From Lagopus muta (Eukaryota; Chordata; Aves; Galliformes; Phasianidae): a stretch of DNA of 64,000 bases. How positions within the stretch are numbered: the first letter of the stretch is position 1; each line of letters begins with the position of its first letter. Of the stretch, positions 12,721 to 26,095 are shown piece after piece. The notes under the pieces are model-generated. The model saw only the letters and a program-made list of their open reading frames with translations, had not been told where the DNA came from and made no database searches. The translations under genes and the position numbers were made by a program. The stretch covers positions 6,200,001-6,264,000 of the forward strand of contig NC_064443.1 of assembly GCF_023343835.1 (NCBI RefSeq), written 5' to 3'.

Positions 12721-14280
12721 GTTCTCTTCCCTCCCATCAAATAAATAATGTGTTTGGTTTAAAAACAAATGGCTAAGAGGTAGTATTGCTGAAGGGGAAA
12801 TGGGCTAAATTATAGCACTAAATTATTTGCTTAGGTAAGCGAAGGTCCCACCTACTTTGAGCAGGACCTTTTATAAATCAGACTCATCCTGAGGACTGGC
12901 TTTATTTTAGGGATGCTTTGGTTGATGCTACTTTAGAAACAAAGTAAACTTTAGGTAAAGCTGGGAGGGTCTGAGGAGTTCCCCCTCCCTTCCAGCACTA
13001 GGGAGTGACCCACTCCCCCCATGCACCTGCTGGCTTCTTGCAGGACCCCACAGCTGGAAGATGTAACTTGCTTTCCAGCACGTGCCGCCGCCTTTCTCTC
13101 CATGCTAGCAGAGCACAAGTGTGCACTGTGGGTACCAGCATGTAGCAGGGCAGCAGCAGGCAGACCAGTGCTGCCAGGTGAGATGTGTGCTCACCTAGTG
13201 GAACATGGCAGCTCGGCTGGGGGTGTGCTGCTGATCCTGGCTTAGCTGAGTGCTGTGTCTTTTGGGGCTGCTGATTTAGGGCTTCTGATGTCAAGCACGA
13301 TACTGCGCCTGACTGTGGGCGCAGATTTTGAATGGCAGTTCAGGTCGGGGTGGTGGCAAAGGAGGAAGATGCTCATAGAACAAGAACATGAAAAAGTTAA
13401 TGTGGTACAGAGACTTGTGAGAAGAATGCAGTCCTTCCTGACAGAGTAAGGCTGGGGCACAAGGCTAACCCTTGGGGAGGATTTTACTGCCTCACTTGGT
13501 TCTCTCTCATTTCTTCTTTTTAACTACAGCAAGGAAACTCTACGTGGGTCTGCTTGTGATTAGGGCTAAGCGGGACATGCTCAGCAGACATTATTTTCTA
13601 ATGGACTTTGTGTGTTTCCCTGCATTTTTGGAATTGCTCTTTCCGACATATTTGCTCTTTGAAATCCCTCTCCATTTAATTTCTTTCACCTAATTTGTCA
13701 GCATGATTTAGAAAGCGTTCACTGCATTTTTCTTTAATTGGAATTCAGATATTTGGGGGTTATATGGAAGACATGCACTAATTTTAAGTGGCCTATTTAA
13801 GTTAGCATCCTGCCTCATGGGTATTTGCCTGTATTTATGAAGGAGGGTTCTCGCCTGTCGTTGCTTGGGTTTTACCCCAACAGTTTCTGGAGAATGTCAG
13901 TATAAGAAGGATGCAAACATGTATTCGATTCATTGGTTTTTAAAAGTTGAATGGACACACCAAAGAAATATCTTTCATCCAGCCTTGTTCATTGTATTCA
14001 ATTACAGGTTGCCACGCTCACCATGAAAATGGCATTTTCTGTCTTCAGTTTTACAGCGCCGTTGAACTGGTGTCTTTGCAAGCATTTCTACTTAGATATA
14101 ACTAAAAGCTGTATTCATCCCAGTGAGCCATAAGCTTCTCATAGCAAAAAGGCCACATTTGAAACAAACTCTTACTCTTGTTGTGATGTTATATATATAG
14201 GGGAAAAGCATCCTTGTTAGAGCAACACGGCCACCAATGAGAATTATGCTTTTCCTTTCCTTTCAGTTTGCTGTCCCTTT

Positions 14281-14315
14281 CCCTTTCCAAAACAGCTTTC
14301 CCCTTTCCAAAACAG
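14281..14315. repeat. Short direct repeat in a CCTTT-rich stretch
   Basis: The word ccctttccaaaacag occurs at 14281-14295 and again at 14301-14315, a 20-bp period, within a CCTTT-type pyrimidine-rich run that is followed by an A-rich tract at 14328-14355. Confidence 0.85.
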
Positions 14316-14389
14316 TCATTCCTTGGGAAAAAAAAAAAAAAGAAAGAAAAAAAAAGTTTTTTATTTAATAAATCAAACTTGAATATAAA

Positions 14390-14680
14390 TAACACTTTGC
14401 AATTATGAGTGTTTAAATTCCAAATTTTTTAGGCTAATCACTTTCAGAGACAAACAAGAGATTGAATTTATATCGCCTGCAGTTGTTATTGGAAAGGTAT
14501 GCTTAGAGATTGCTAAATGAAGTCAGTCCCAGTGCAATTATGATCACTCAAGCATGCTTTCAACGTATCGTGCCAAATTAGGTAGATTTGAGCAATTTGA
14601 CTTCCTGTAACAAATCTCCAGGGCACTTTTGAGAAAGTACAGACTGTTTACAAACACTCTCAGGTTTCATGAGTAACTCA
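14390..14680. promoter_or_regulatory. Candidate conserved enhancer block
   Basis: AT-rich unique block with gcaattatgag, ggctaatcac, gcaattatgatcac and ccaaattaggtag motifs, free of transposon sequence and without open frames. This is a weak inference. Confidence 0.2.
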
Positions 14681-14942
14681 GCGCAGCAGCAGCCCTAGCA
14701 GCACACAAGCACACACCTGTCAAGCTGTGACAGCACGGGCTTCTCATGCCACATGTGCTGCAGAAAGACCTCACTCTCTCCGTTTTGTTATCCTTTATTT
14801 GCAATTTAAAAACTGAAAGGCCACCAAAGTTTTAATTACCTCGGACTCAGGCTTTTGAAAACCAAAATGCTACAGGCTGTTAAATGTAAATATCGCCGGC
14901 TTGTTTTCTTGCTTTCTTGATTTCTTTTTTTCCTTGAATTAT

Positions 14943-14960
14943 TTGTTGTTGTTGTTGTTG
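14943..14960. repeat. (TTG)n simple repeat
   Basis: Six TTG units. Confidence 0.9.
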
Positions 14961-16290
14961 CCAGAGCTGAACTTTTTACTTTCTCTAGCACAGAAAAGGT
15001 CAACATGCTGAGTTTGTGTATCTGGACTACATACAGTGGTTCTCAAGAACTGCTCTTGCCCTGTTCTGGATCCAAAATAGAGGCCAGTACCTCTGCAAGA
15101 ACATCTCAGCACATCTCAGCTGTGCTGAGCTGCTGCTGCTGCTGTGCTGCTCACCACTGTGCTGCAGCAGAAGCCCTTTGCTGCTGAGTTTGTGTACAGA
15201 GAGTCAAAATGCACTGCTCTGAAAAGCACTTCTTTGGGTGCAGTGGGACGTGTGGATGGGTTAAGAGCAGCCAAGAAGAGGGGAATGCTTCCAAGCCCTT
15301 CCAAAGCTCTGTGTGCACACTCACATGGGTCCACAGCAGGAGCAGAATGCAGTTACACCTCAGTGCTTTGTAACAGTCACTTTTCTGTGGGCCAATAAAG
15401 AGCAAAAATCAGCAGTGCTAGGTGGGATCCCCTGCACCTGTCTGGCGCCTCTTGTGGCAAACTTGGAGAGGAGGAGGGTGAGTGTCCAAAGTCATCCTAC
15501 TGCAGTTACCAGCTCATCTGCTTGTAATATCCCTTTTCTAAAGAAGAATGTAAAGCTCTCTGAAATGCTCTGGCAGCTGGGATATTTTGCTCAGTTCAGT
15601 TTAACTGTTATAAGGGCTTGACCTAGTGCAGAAAACAGGATCTCTTGGGGGGCACTCCACTGCCTCACTGTCTTGGCCTCACCAGATTGCTCTCTGCCAG
15701 TGCTCGCCATGCATCCATGTAGTTGGGTTTGGTGTCTCAGGGCAGATCTGCTCGTCCTGCAGGTACGCTGGGCATCTGGGTTCTCATCAGGCTGAGGCAT
15801 TAATTCAAGTTTGCCCAGCCTAATGAGCAGCCTGTGCAGGCTGTGCTAGAGGCACGTCCAAGCTTATTGATCAGTGGAAAGCCCCTGCAGCTAGTTGTAC
15901 GATTGAAGGCTTTCTGTTCTGAGAGATACCTGAGGCTGCTGCAGCAGCGGCTGTGCATGGTTGCAGCCCAGAAGCAGTCCTTCAGAGCTGTGTGTGGGGC
16001 TGCTGGGTGCCCAGAGCAGGCTGGATGCAGTGTGTGGTGGGTTGGGGCTTTTGCATCTGCTGGTTTTGTGCCTGCTGCTCACTGGCTCTGTTCCTGTGAT
16101 GTGAAACACTGCATTTCAGCAACAGTGTAGTAAGTTTTCTGCAGGAGATGGTAATGTATCATCTGAAAGCATTTCTTCCCAGCCTTTGCCAGCCAGACAC
16201 TGTTTACTTTTAACTTGTATTAACAGTAATGAAGTAGAGAAAATACTTGTTGTGTATAATTAAACAAGAGATTCCTAACTTTTGAGGGTT

Positions 16291-16311
16291 TTGTTGTTGT
16301 TGTTGTTGTTG
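16291..16311. repeat. (TTG)n simple repeat
   Basis: Seven TTG units. Confidence 0.9.
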
Positions 16312-16739
16312 CTTAATAGCTGTCATTGCAAATTTTATTTTTTCTATCTTTATGCAAATAAGTCTTCCCAATTTCAAGAACACTCAGTAATTGGAAATAA
16401 ATAAGGAGTATTTATTTAAAAGTCAGCTCCTGTAGGCAGCTGAGACCCAAACTCTGCAGTGCAGAGCGGGTGGCGATGAAGCCAGCAGTGCCTTCTATCC
16501 CACACCTTCTCTTTGAGACTCCAAAGCTACAGCCCTGTACACACTGTATGGGAAATAAGCACTGTCAGATAACACGTAGAGATTTTCCCAACTTTGACTG
16601 TCTTTTCCAAGAAATGCAAAGGTCAAGTGGAGTGAAATAGATTAAAAAAAAAACAGGGCAACAAAGAAAAGAATTAACTGCAGGTTTGAAATAACATAAC
16701 GACGTTGAAAAAGAGCAAAATGGACTTGTAGCTTGAAAT

Positions 16740-17010
16740 CTTATTTGAGATTATTTACGTTCATCATATTTCTGCTTGTAAACAGAGATTAGAGCATAAA
16801 CTTAATAAATCTCCCACTAAGGCACAGAAAGGCACATGTGCATTGCTAATGTTTTAAAGGTTCCAGTAAAAGCTCTAGGTTTCACTAACAAGGAGACACA
16901 TTTTTTGTAATGAAAGCCGAGTAGAAAATACTTTCCTGTGAATTAATGAGCTAATTTTTGGATTACGCTCACAGCTGTTACTACATGGGCTGGCTTTGGT
17001 CATTGTAATA
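16740..17010. promoter_or_regulatory. Candidate conserved enhancer block
   Basis: Contains gtgaattaatgagctaattt and GGATTA (OTX/PITX-type, 16960-16965) followed by an E-box-like cagctg. Repeat-free. This is a weak inference. Confidence 0.2.
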
Positions 17011-17589
17011 CGTTGTGATAGTCCCCCTAGTAACAAGCAGAGCAGCCCCAAAACTCCGAGCAGTTCAAAGCTTTTGATGGCACACAGGTCCTTGAGGCTT
17101 CCCGGCACCCGCTCGCTGTGATGCATGCTCTCCATCCGAGAGCATCCACATGACAGCCGTTTGCAGGAAGGCCTGCTGCAGCAATGCTTTCAAGATGTCA
17201 GTAATCAGCTAACAGCAGACATTACAGCCCTTGCCATCCAGGTTTAGGGATTTCTGCGTTCCTTCAGGAACGGTCAGATTTAATCTCAGTCATATAGAGC
17301 ATGGGCTCTCTAAAAGAGATCCAGGCTTGTCACGTGTCACGCTGTTTTCTCAAGCCAAAAATAAATGTGTTTTTTGTTTTTTTTTTTTACCTCCAACTTC
17401 TACGTTTCATTCACTGCAGTGGCTGAAATACAACATGTGCCCCCGTGCTGCTGAGCCCAGCCCAGCTGCCCTGTGCAGGGCTTTAAATGGGAACGGCTCC
17501 AGGAAAGGCCTGGAACACTGACCTGCGGCTCCAGTCGCTTCGTGAATGGTTGGGATTTGTCTTTCTGCTCCAAACTTTACTTCTAGGAG

Positions 17590-17990
17590 CCCTCGGGTCC
17601 CCTTCATGCCTTATGCATTATACACTTTCCATTAACAGATGCCACATGTTAACAGCTTTAATAGAACTTATTAGGTTTAATGGGATGGCGGTAGGGAAGT
17701 AGCAAGCAGGATGATGGATAGTTGCAATTCATCCATTAAGAAAGCTTACTTTAAAAGTCTTTGTCGGTGTTTTACCTGTGTTTAAAGCATCTCTAAAGCG
17801 ATCAATTAGCCAAGAACTTTTAAACAAAATTTAAACCTCAGAGCTGACTTGCAGCCTAACAGAAAGCACCAAAGATAAATGACTTGTGTAGCGCCTCGGC
17901 ATTTAAACTAATGTGTGTGGGGAGGGTAATTGCATCGTTTCATAGGCTTTCATTTACATAAAAAGGAAATCAGTGCTTGACATGGAACAA
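17590..17990. promoter_or_regulatory. Candidate conserved enhancer block
   Basis: Contains two E-box-like words (cagatg, cacatg), a gttaac palindrome, ttattaggtttaatggg, and several attaa cores in repeat-free sequence. This is a weak inference. Confidence 0.18.
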
Positions 17991-19818
17991 AGTTATGTGA
18001 GAAATAACCACAATTTGCTGGACTGCACTCTAATAAAATTCTGTTTGTTTAAAATGAGACGGCTGTTTTCACAAACTGATTGTATAAGCAAGGACAACTA
18101 TTTTATGATCTGTGCTTTCTTCTTCACCCCAAACGCTGTGTGTGCTGCAGTGAGTTTTGCAGGAAAATGGCTTTGGCTTTGTAAATAGAATAAAAAGGAG
18201 TGGCTGGTAAGCTACCTTGCAACCACACTTTCCCACTATGAAATTGTCAGAAAAAAATGTCTTATTGCATTTAAATACGAAGCACTGCGTACACTTTTGG
18301 AACTGTACAGCTGGTTATTAAATGGAACTCTTTCCTTGCATTACCCGAGTTCTCTCTGGTGTTCTGCTGAGGTGTTGCTGGAGATGTGTGAACATTCATT
18401 ACTTCAGCTGCTGTCCAATGGACTTGGATGCCACAAGCTGCTCTGCTTTCAGGCTGGAACCCAACAGGCACAAAGCACTCCTGCTTCTGCCCTCTCCATT
18501 ACGGATTCTGTACCAAAATGAACACACCGTTTCAATGAGCTCTGATCCACTTCACCTTTTCTGATTTCAGACAGTTTTCTTGGGCAGATAGATGCATCCA
18601 TGTTTCCTTACCATGCGTGCTGCTTGGCAGGAGGAGAATGGGGCGTTAATGAGATGCAGTGCCAGCATAAGTGTAGGCAAGGGGATGTGTCTGCATGGGG
18701 GAAACAGGACCTGTAGGCAGTGTCAAAAGTCAAAACATCATTAGTTGTATTTCTCTCATCCAATTCAGCACTCCTCTAAAGTCCTGGGGACGTTCAGGGC
18801 AGAGCTCCGAACTGTCACATTCCAGCTCTCTGCTCGCAGGAAACCAATGAGTTCAAGACTCATTCCTCTTCTGAAAAGTAATTTTTATCTGTTATATTTC
18901 TGAAAGGTGCAATTGTTACTCTGGGTAAGAGTGACTCTGTTATTTAAATCACGGAATATGAGTAAGGGTTTATTTATATCCAGTCAGTTCCTTAAATGGG
19001 AAACAATGCACTCGTGTTTGTTCTAATGCATTATTAATTTCAGTCTGCTGGATTTCTTTTCTTCTGGAGTATGAATCTATTGTCGAGAAAGAGCCAAATT
19101 TTGTGTATATTTAAATATATACAAATTCCCAAAGTTTGAAATTATATGATTTGTGCTCTTTGCAATGTATTTACCCAGAAAGGTTTGACTCCAGTGAAGC
19201 ATCTGGTTCCCAGCGCATTCCTAGTCTCACACCCAGCTTTGGTTTTGACAGGAGAAGACCAAGAGACAGAAGGTCATATATATGGGGCCCCTGACTCAGC
19301 GGGAGGCGTGAACTGTGCGCAGGCTGCCTGCGTGCCTTCTGCTCTGTGTGCTGGGAACAGGGCAGCAGCACGTTGCACCATGCCAAAGAGCTCTGGCCTG
19401 AGGTGTCTGGTAGGGTAGGGAGCAGCAACCGCCTCTGTGCTCAGAGATCTTCTGCCTAACCCACATCCTCACTGGTTTCAGGTGGGACATGGGCACGATG
19501 TTCATTTTCCTTTGTTTGATAAGCAGTGCAAAGCAGCTGCTCCTGACAGATAGGCTGTGCAGGAGCCTATGAGGTAGATGGTGTAGGTATGGTAGGGTTG
19601 GTGACTTTCCTGTATAGCAAAGGCTGTATATCAGTGGTTAGAAAAAGCATTGGGTGCCTCTAGGGGTTCTGCAGAGTGAATGTGTGTGAACATGGTGCAG
19701 GAGAGGGAAGACTTGGTGCTGCCCGCTGGGCTGGGTCTGCACAGCTGCTCTTGTGGTTTTAGGAAAATCTTAGTCCAGGTGTCAAAATCAAACTTAGTAA
19801 TTGCTCTTTTATTTTCAG

Positions 19819-19906
19819 ATTGAAAGGGGAGACCAGCAAGCTGGGACAGCTCTTCTGCTTTATGAATGCAGTTTCCATTCGCATGAATGCAAAAGTACAA
19901 ATTCAA
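19819..19906 (+). other. Exon-like 88-bp segment of unknown gene
   Basis: A pyrimidine-rich acceptor (gctcttttattttcag|) is followed by 88 bp without stop in two frames and a full-consensus donor TTCAA|gtaagt. One frame reads LKGETSKLGQLFCFMNAVSI onward; I recognise no family. No partner exon was found nearby. It may be an exon of an unannotated or noncoding transcript, or chance. Confidence 0.2.
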
Positions 19907-22900
19907 GTAAGTTTGAGCTCTTAGCATTTATTTTTTAGCTATGTTTCAGCCAGATACTTGCATCAAAAATCACACTACTTTCCCAAGGCAAGTGACTGCT
20001 TCTATGCTGTATCTGCAAACAATTAGTCAAAAAATGGTACTTATTTGAACTGTAATGGTCTTAATCTTCCTATGCAAGAAAACTCCTAAGCCTTGAGCCA
20101 ATATTGTGACAGTTAGTTTATTATTTGATAACACAGGCATTCTGTATAACAACATTGCTCTGGATGTGGAGTGTCCTTTAATCAAGTGCAGGGCTGGAGA
20201 GAGAAATCATAGACGTATCAGTCTTGTAAGTGATAGGAAGTCATCAGCACTAATTGGTTCTGCAGAAAGCACAGTCCACGCAGAGCAGCTCTTCTCACTA
20301 GACCCCCCAGGATGCCTCTGGCAGCTGTGCAGGGCAGGACCACAACCCACATAGGACATGAGTGGTCCTGACATGCTGGAGACAAATGCTGATGATCCAA
20401 ACTGAGCATCATCAGCCTTCATGTTCACAGTCTGAGAAGTGCACAGCCTCTCACTTAGATCAGGAATCCAGAGTTGCTCCATCTACTTCTGCAAATCCTA
20501 AGCTTGGCAAGCATGGGGAAGGTGGAAGCTGCACCTGGCTGCTTCAGCTGGCATCATTCTGTGCAGACATGGAAATCATTCATTTCTCTTTAGAGACCTG
20601 GAAATTCCTGTTGTCGAATTAAGTTTTGGCAATCCATGGGGATATAAGACATACTTCTACAGACATGTTTGCTAGTAACTGGCGGCTGGCACGCAGTAAT
20701 TTATACTGATTCAGAAACTGATATTCTGTAGCTCTCACAGCAAAGTCTGAAAACCTTATTCTCTGCTGAGATCCCCCCATAAATTTCTATGGCACATTTC
20801 AGTTCCCAATCTGCATTTAATTTAGGTTTAATAAGACTTTTATAACGCAGTGTATTCACTAACGCCCAGCGATTATTAAAACCTGCAGAGGATTAACAAG
20901 TTCCTGGCTCACGCCGGTAACACCTCCATGAGCTGCAGGCCTGCAGGTGGAAGTGCCCTGCCCCATCAGGGATGGAGAGAGGGCAGGGGATGTCACCTTC
21001 TGCCTGGCCCAGAACAGCCAATGCCACAGCTGAGCTCCAATGAAGTCCGGGTGGGTTTTACCTCTTGGTTGTGGGAGCCAGTATTTCACCCCCTGGCTTT
21101 CCTTCACCTGCCTGCTCACATCCTGCCACACTGCCCACACTCCTGGTTAACTGACCTGCAAACCACAGACAAAACATGAGAAGTATTAGACAAAATAGTA
21201 GGGAAAACGTACATTTCCCTGTCAAAATATCTGGTTGGGCTGTCGGTGCAGGCCTGACAACGTCTCCTAGCTCATGGCATGCAAAATGAGGATTATTTCT
21301 TGCAGTGTGGGAAAGGGATGCGGCACGCCAGGCAATCAGAGCCGCCCCGACTTGCTGAATGCTGCTGATAACATCAGGGCAAAGTGCCTGCCAGCAAGTC
21401 GGCAACAGCAAGCTGCCAGAGTGGGAAGGAAAGCACGATAGCGTCATCTCATTCTGCTTGTAAAATAACAACGTGTTATTTTACATCACCTAGGCACTAA
21501 GTAGCATTGCACTTGCCAAGCTGTAAGAGAAGTCTTTGTTTAACAACTGGAAAAGGTGCTTAAATCACTCATAAAATATTACCTGGGTTTGACAAGTTTA
21601 TCTAGCAGTACTGTTGAGATCCTCAACAACGGTGTTTCTGCGCTGAAAAAGAGGTTTTATACAAAGGTGGATGTTTAACTATTAAAAGCATTAATAGCAG
21701 TTTAATGTGATGCTCTCATGCTGCCTGCCCTGAGCCTTTAACCACTTCTGCAGGTCTGCACCAGGCTGGTGTGCAGGATGCTGTTCTGCTGAGGATTGCG
21801 TTGGAAGGCAAAGAGAAGAGGGGATGGCAGGAGACAGGCAGTGGTTCATTTCAAACCATAGGCAGTACTCTCATCAATGGGAATTAAAACTGAGATCCCC
21901 TCCCGGGGCAGGGAGTGCTAGAAATTCAGTGGGTCCATCACAGTGAGTTCTTCGCGCATGAGGGGTTATCGAATCTTAGAATTTAGTCATTAAACTGTCA
22001 TTGTTGTCTGTGGCTTCTGAAATTTCATCCTTGGATTTCCCCCCTGAGCACAGCAGGAAGGCTGTGATGAAGCATCTTTTATCCCATTGGGGTTTTTTCC
22101 TGCTCTCCACCCAGAGGCTGCAGCACCATGAGGAAGCCCCAGGGCTGGCAGCAGCCACAGGCAGTGACACTGCTGCTCTCAGGGCCATGGCGTGGTGCTG
22201 GCTGCCCGAAGCCAGCCCCAATTCATTACCTGCTGAGCAGGGAGGTCAAGCACTGAGCCCCTGGTGGGGCACCTTGTGCAAAATGTGTGTCCTGGGAGGA
22301 GCCCCTGACAGCTTTGATTTTTCCCACACGCAATCTGTTGGTACAAGATGTAATCTGTGAATGAAAGGGCCATGGACAGGATGATTGGGGACAGCTGCTC
22401 CCCAGAGGCCTCCAGTGGCTGAGCTGCACTGAACGGCCATGGCCCCGGGACAGGAGAGGTGTCAGGATGCAATGAGGCACAGATGGAAGTGAACAGGATT
22501 AAGCAGTGCTGATTAACTATAAGTATTTTTCAGCAGTGTAATGGTACTTAAAATGAAAGAGATGGGACTAAAAGAAGGTGTCTGGATGCCCACCAGCCTG
22601 CTGCAGATGGGCACCCCATGTCTGCGGGTGCCTCTGTGCTCAACAGCACTTAGCTTCAAAGAAGACGAGCCTTGCAGCAAGGCTGCCCTTCCTTGTAACA
22701 ATGAGAAGATGTATCCCTTTTTACAGACACAACATGTGATCAGATTGGGATCAGCAGGCAGGGCAAGAACTGCTCCCTTTTTTACTGAATCTCAGTGGCC
22801 TTTTTTCCTTTCTCCTGCATGAAGAGGTGATTGCAGCAGGTGCTCAGGGCTTCCTGCTAACTGTCCAGAGGTAAAACACAGGTGTGTGCTCATAGACACA

Positions 22901-25884
22901 CCTGTAGTGCACGGGTGAATCCTGCTGGCCTCTGGTCTGAAGGCTGTTTATTCACAGACTTCTTCCAGTTTAATTTATGTTATCAAATCTGAAATGCATG
23001 GAGAATAAGCACAGCACTTTCTTGATTCCTTTCTGACTCAAATGGATGGCATTCATTTTTTTTTAATTGGTTATTTTGACATTATAATAACAACTCTTTA
23101 AACTGAGCAGGTGGAAATGTGCAACTGCAAAGCAGGTATGAAGAATCCATGTTGTTGTGATTGGAGATACATGGGAGAAATTCCCAATATGCAGAATAGC
23201 ACATCTAATTTATGGTGTTTTGATTAATTGGTGTTACACAGTGGACCTTGGCTCGGACCAGCAGTTAATTTTAATGAACCTTGAATACATGCTTTCTGTT
23301 GGCACATCTGTGACATTTTTCCCTCCTCTCAACAGCTTTCCTTGTGCTCCTTACATTCTGCAATGCTCTGCTATCAGAAAAAGCTGATACCAAAGTGCTG
23401 ATGCTGTAGCCTGGGAAAGGTCTGCTGTTTGTGCTGGTTTTCCCCAGAATCAGTTACATCAGAATCAGCCCACAGGTGCTTTAATTTCCCTCTCAGTTTA
23501 CAAAAGCACCATACAGGGCACTTTGTGCTTTTGCACCTAGCAGCTGGGAGCTGTGGGCAGCTCCTGGCCCAGGCCCTGGTCAGAGATCAGCGACCGATCA
23601 GTTGTATGCTACCAAATTGCTTTTGCTGCTATCAAAACCCTCCTTGTGCTCCATCATGTACCTAAGGATTACATATAATGAAGGCTGGATAATCAGAAAG
23701 AGGAGGAAAATTGCAGTCCATTCCCACTGTGTAATGGAACGATTTCCAATTTCTAGGTAGACCTAAGCAAGTTCCTATTCTGTCTCCTTGTGCATTCATA
23801 TATTCAGGGCATGCAGAATCCCCAAATTGCTATCCTATTGCCCAGGAATTAGCAGCTACCCCATCTGGAAAAAAAAACATCAGTTGGATTATATGATGAA
23901 CTTTCCATCTGAGGTTGTGATTATTTTGTCTTCATTATAATAGGCCCAGTGATCATTTTCCCTTACTTTAGAAGAGAAAAAGACCAGCAATTTCCGCAGC
24001 TCTGGCTCTCAAAAGTATCTGTCATTTTGCCTCCTTACTGGAAATGCCACTGCTCTGACTGAGCAGATGGTTTCAGTGCAGGCTGGATTTTGGGAGGCAA
24101 CAATCCAGTCGTTGAATGCATGCAACGCTGGATAGGAGCCAGAGCAAGGGGAGAACCAGAGCAGAGCACCTTAATAGGATTAATGGTATGATTATTTTCA
24201 TATAAAACTGCATATTGTTTATTTGTCTGTAGACAACTTAAGATCATGAAGTCTTGTTTAATACAAAAGCTACTACTTCAGCTCTGCAAAAATACATCTT
24301 TCATTTCTATGGTTGTATGCGGTGGACGTATGCATTTCCTAACAGCTGGAGAAGAAAACCTCCCACTGTAACTAATTTGTGGTAAAGCATTCAACTGTTC
24401 ATTAGCGTGTTTAATTTTGCAGTTTAGAAAACAAAATGTCCCCGATCCAACAGGCCAGGAATGGTTTGGAACACAGTTTTGTAACGAGCAGTTCTTCCTG
24501 CTGTGGATACTGTAATGCTGATGGTTACGGGTACTTGGAAAACGCAGCGTGGCAGTGGCTTTCAGTAGAACTTCAGTTTATCTAAATGGACTCTCCAGAT
24601 GATGGCTGCTCTCTGCAGGAAGAGTGCTGTAGGCAGATAGCATGCCCCCCATGAAAGGCAGAAGGTGTAAAGGAATTCCAGAGTGGTACAATGCAGAGTG
24701 CTTCCTTATCTTGTCCTCTTGGGTTACACCGCCGAGGAGCAAGGCGGTGTGATTTAGTTCCTTCAGTGGCTTTAAGTCTGTCTGCAGATGAGCAGGGCAC
24801 GGTTGGAAGCAAGTGCTTGTTTGTGAGGAGGAGCTCAGTAAGACTTGCATGCCCAAGGTGCTGTCGGTGTAACTGGCTGCAGTGCAGCTTGGCCCCAGGT
24901 GGCCATGCTGGGCACAGACACATGGATGGGACACACAGATGGGACGTGCATACTGTATAGCAGTCAGATCATAAGCCAGGGCTACAGCTAGAAGGCAAAA
25001 CTTGTCACTAATGTATAATTTGGCATATTACATACAGCAAATGGTAGGCAAGTGGAGAAAAAAAAGAGGATCGACTCTTTAGTCATGTCCATCTTCAGGC
25101 ACTACAAGGAAGAAATACGGGTCGTTTGAGTTTCCTAAAGGTGAATCAAACTCACTGTCAGCCAGCAGTCTGGCATTATTTCTCAAAAAGGGCTTTTATT
25201 TGCAGGTGGGTCCCAGGCATTTCTCCGCAGGTCATGGTGGAGATTATGTTTCAGGTCAGCAGCCTAATGAGGAGCTGCCTGCCCTGCCAGGCGAAGGAAT
25301 GCCATATGGCTTTTCTTCCCTACTTAACACATTATGAAAACTAAAAGAAACATCACTTGGAGCTGTCTTGGATTGTTAAGAGTTCACAGGGGAAACAGGA
25401 CTGAATGTGTGATGCGGTTTGTGAACAAATGTTAGCAAAATCAGTTTTGTACCGAGCAATATTGGTTTTCTGCTATTTAACAGATTCTGACAGTTATTGT
25501 TTAGTATAGTTTGGCAGCATATTAAAAAGATTTGTTCTCTAAACAAGACCCCACTTAATTGTTTACCAGCATCTCCCTTTCTGTTTAATATAAGTAGAGG
25601 CAGCTTCCACGTTTGTTCTTCCAAAGTGAGGCGGCACAGGGACAAGTCTGATGGGCAGTTTGGCCTTCCAGCTATTTCCAAGGAGATCACACTCCCGTGC
25701 ATACCAAAGTTAGTTGCCCATGAATGTGTTGTGATCAAATGGCTGCCAATATGGTGCACAGGTGCTGTGCAGTGCAGTGTCAGGAGGAACTACCTAAACA
25801 CTGAAAGAAGTCCATTTGGAGAAGTGTGGTTGTTGTTTTGGGGCAACTCAGTTGGTAAATTCTTGGTAAAATCTTTATCCTCCA
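19907..25884. other. Intergenic sequence, no gene recognised
   Basis: Unique sequence of mixed composition. Overlapping open frames on both strands near 20.2, 22.0-22.5 and 24.6-24.9 kb have no conserved motifs. No transposon is recognised until the CR1 at 25885. Confidence 0.6.
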
Positions 25885-26095
25885 AATCATAGAATCATAG
25901 AATGGCCCGGGTTGAAAATGACTACAGTGATTATCTACTTTCAACCCTCTGCTATGTGCAGGGATGCCAGCCACCAGACCAAGCTGCCCAGACCCACATC
26001 CAGCCTGGCCTTGAATGCCTTCAGGGAGGGGGCATCCACAGCCTCCTTGGGCAACCTGTTCCAGTGCATCACCACCCTCTATGTGAAAAAAAGAC
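25885..26095 (-). mobile_element. CR1 LINE 3'-end fragment (inverted)
   Basis: The plus strand starts with the tail repeats 'atcatagaatcatagaatgg', then 'agacccacatccagcctggc', 'ccttgaatgccttcagggag', 'catccacagcctccttgggc', 'aacctgttccagtgcatcac'. This is the classic reverse complement of the CR1 ORF2 end, well preserved over about 210 bp. Confidence 0.95.

Larger units (their letters stand above)
12301..19818. other. Intergenic sequence with several enhancer-like blocks, no gene recognised
   Basis: Alternating AT-rich and CTG-rich sequence. Simple TTG repeats are at 14943-14960 and 16291-16311, and a CTG-rich stretch at about 15118-15180. AT-rich, repeat-free blocks near 12.4-12.7, 14.4-14.7, 16.7-17.0 and 17.6-18.0 kb look like possible conserved elements. 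Open frames in the CTG-rich parts overlap on both strands and look accidental. Confidence 0.6.

Noticed and set aside
15118-15190. CTG-rich stretch as a coding poly-Leu/Ala/Cys tract
   Set aside because: Open frames overlap on both strands, no splice sites or homology are present; it is a short imperfect CTG repeat.
19571-19595. let-7-like word (gaggtagatggtgtaggtat)
   Set aside because: It differs from let-7 in the middle and no complementary arm within about 70 nt forms a hairpin precursor. The let-7 cluster known near this locus in vertebrates is not in the window.
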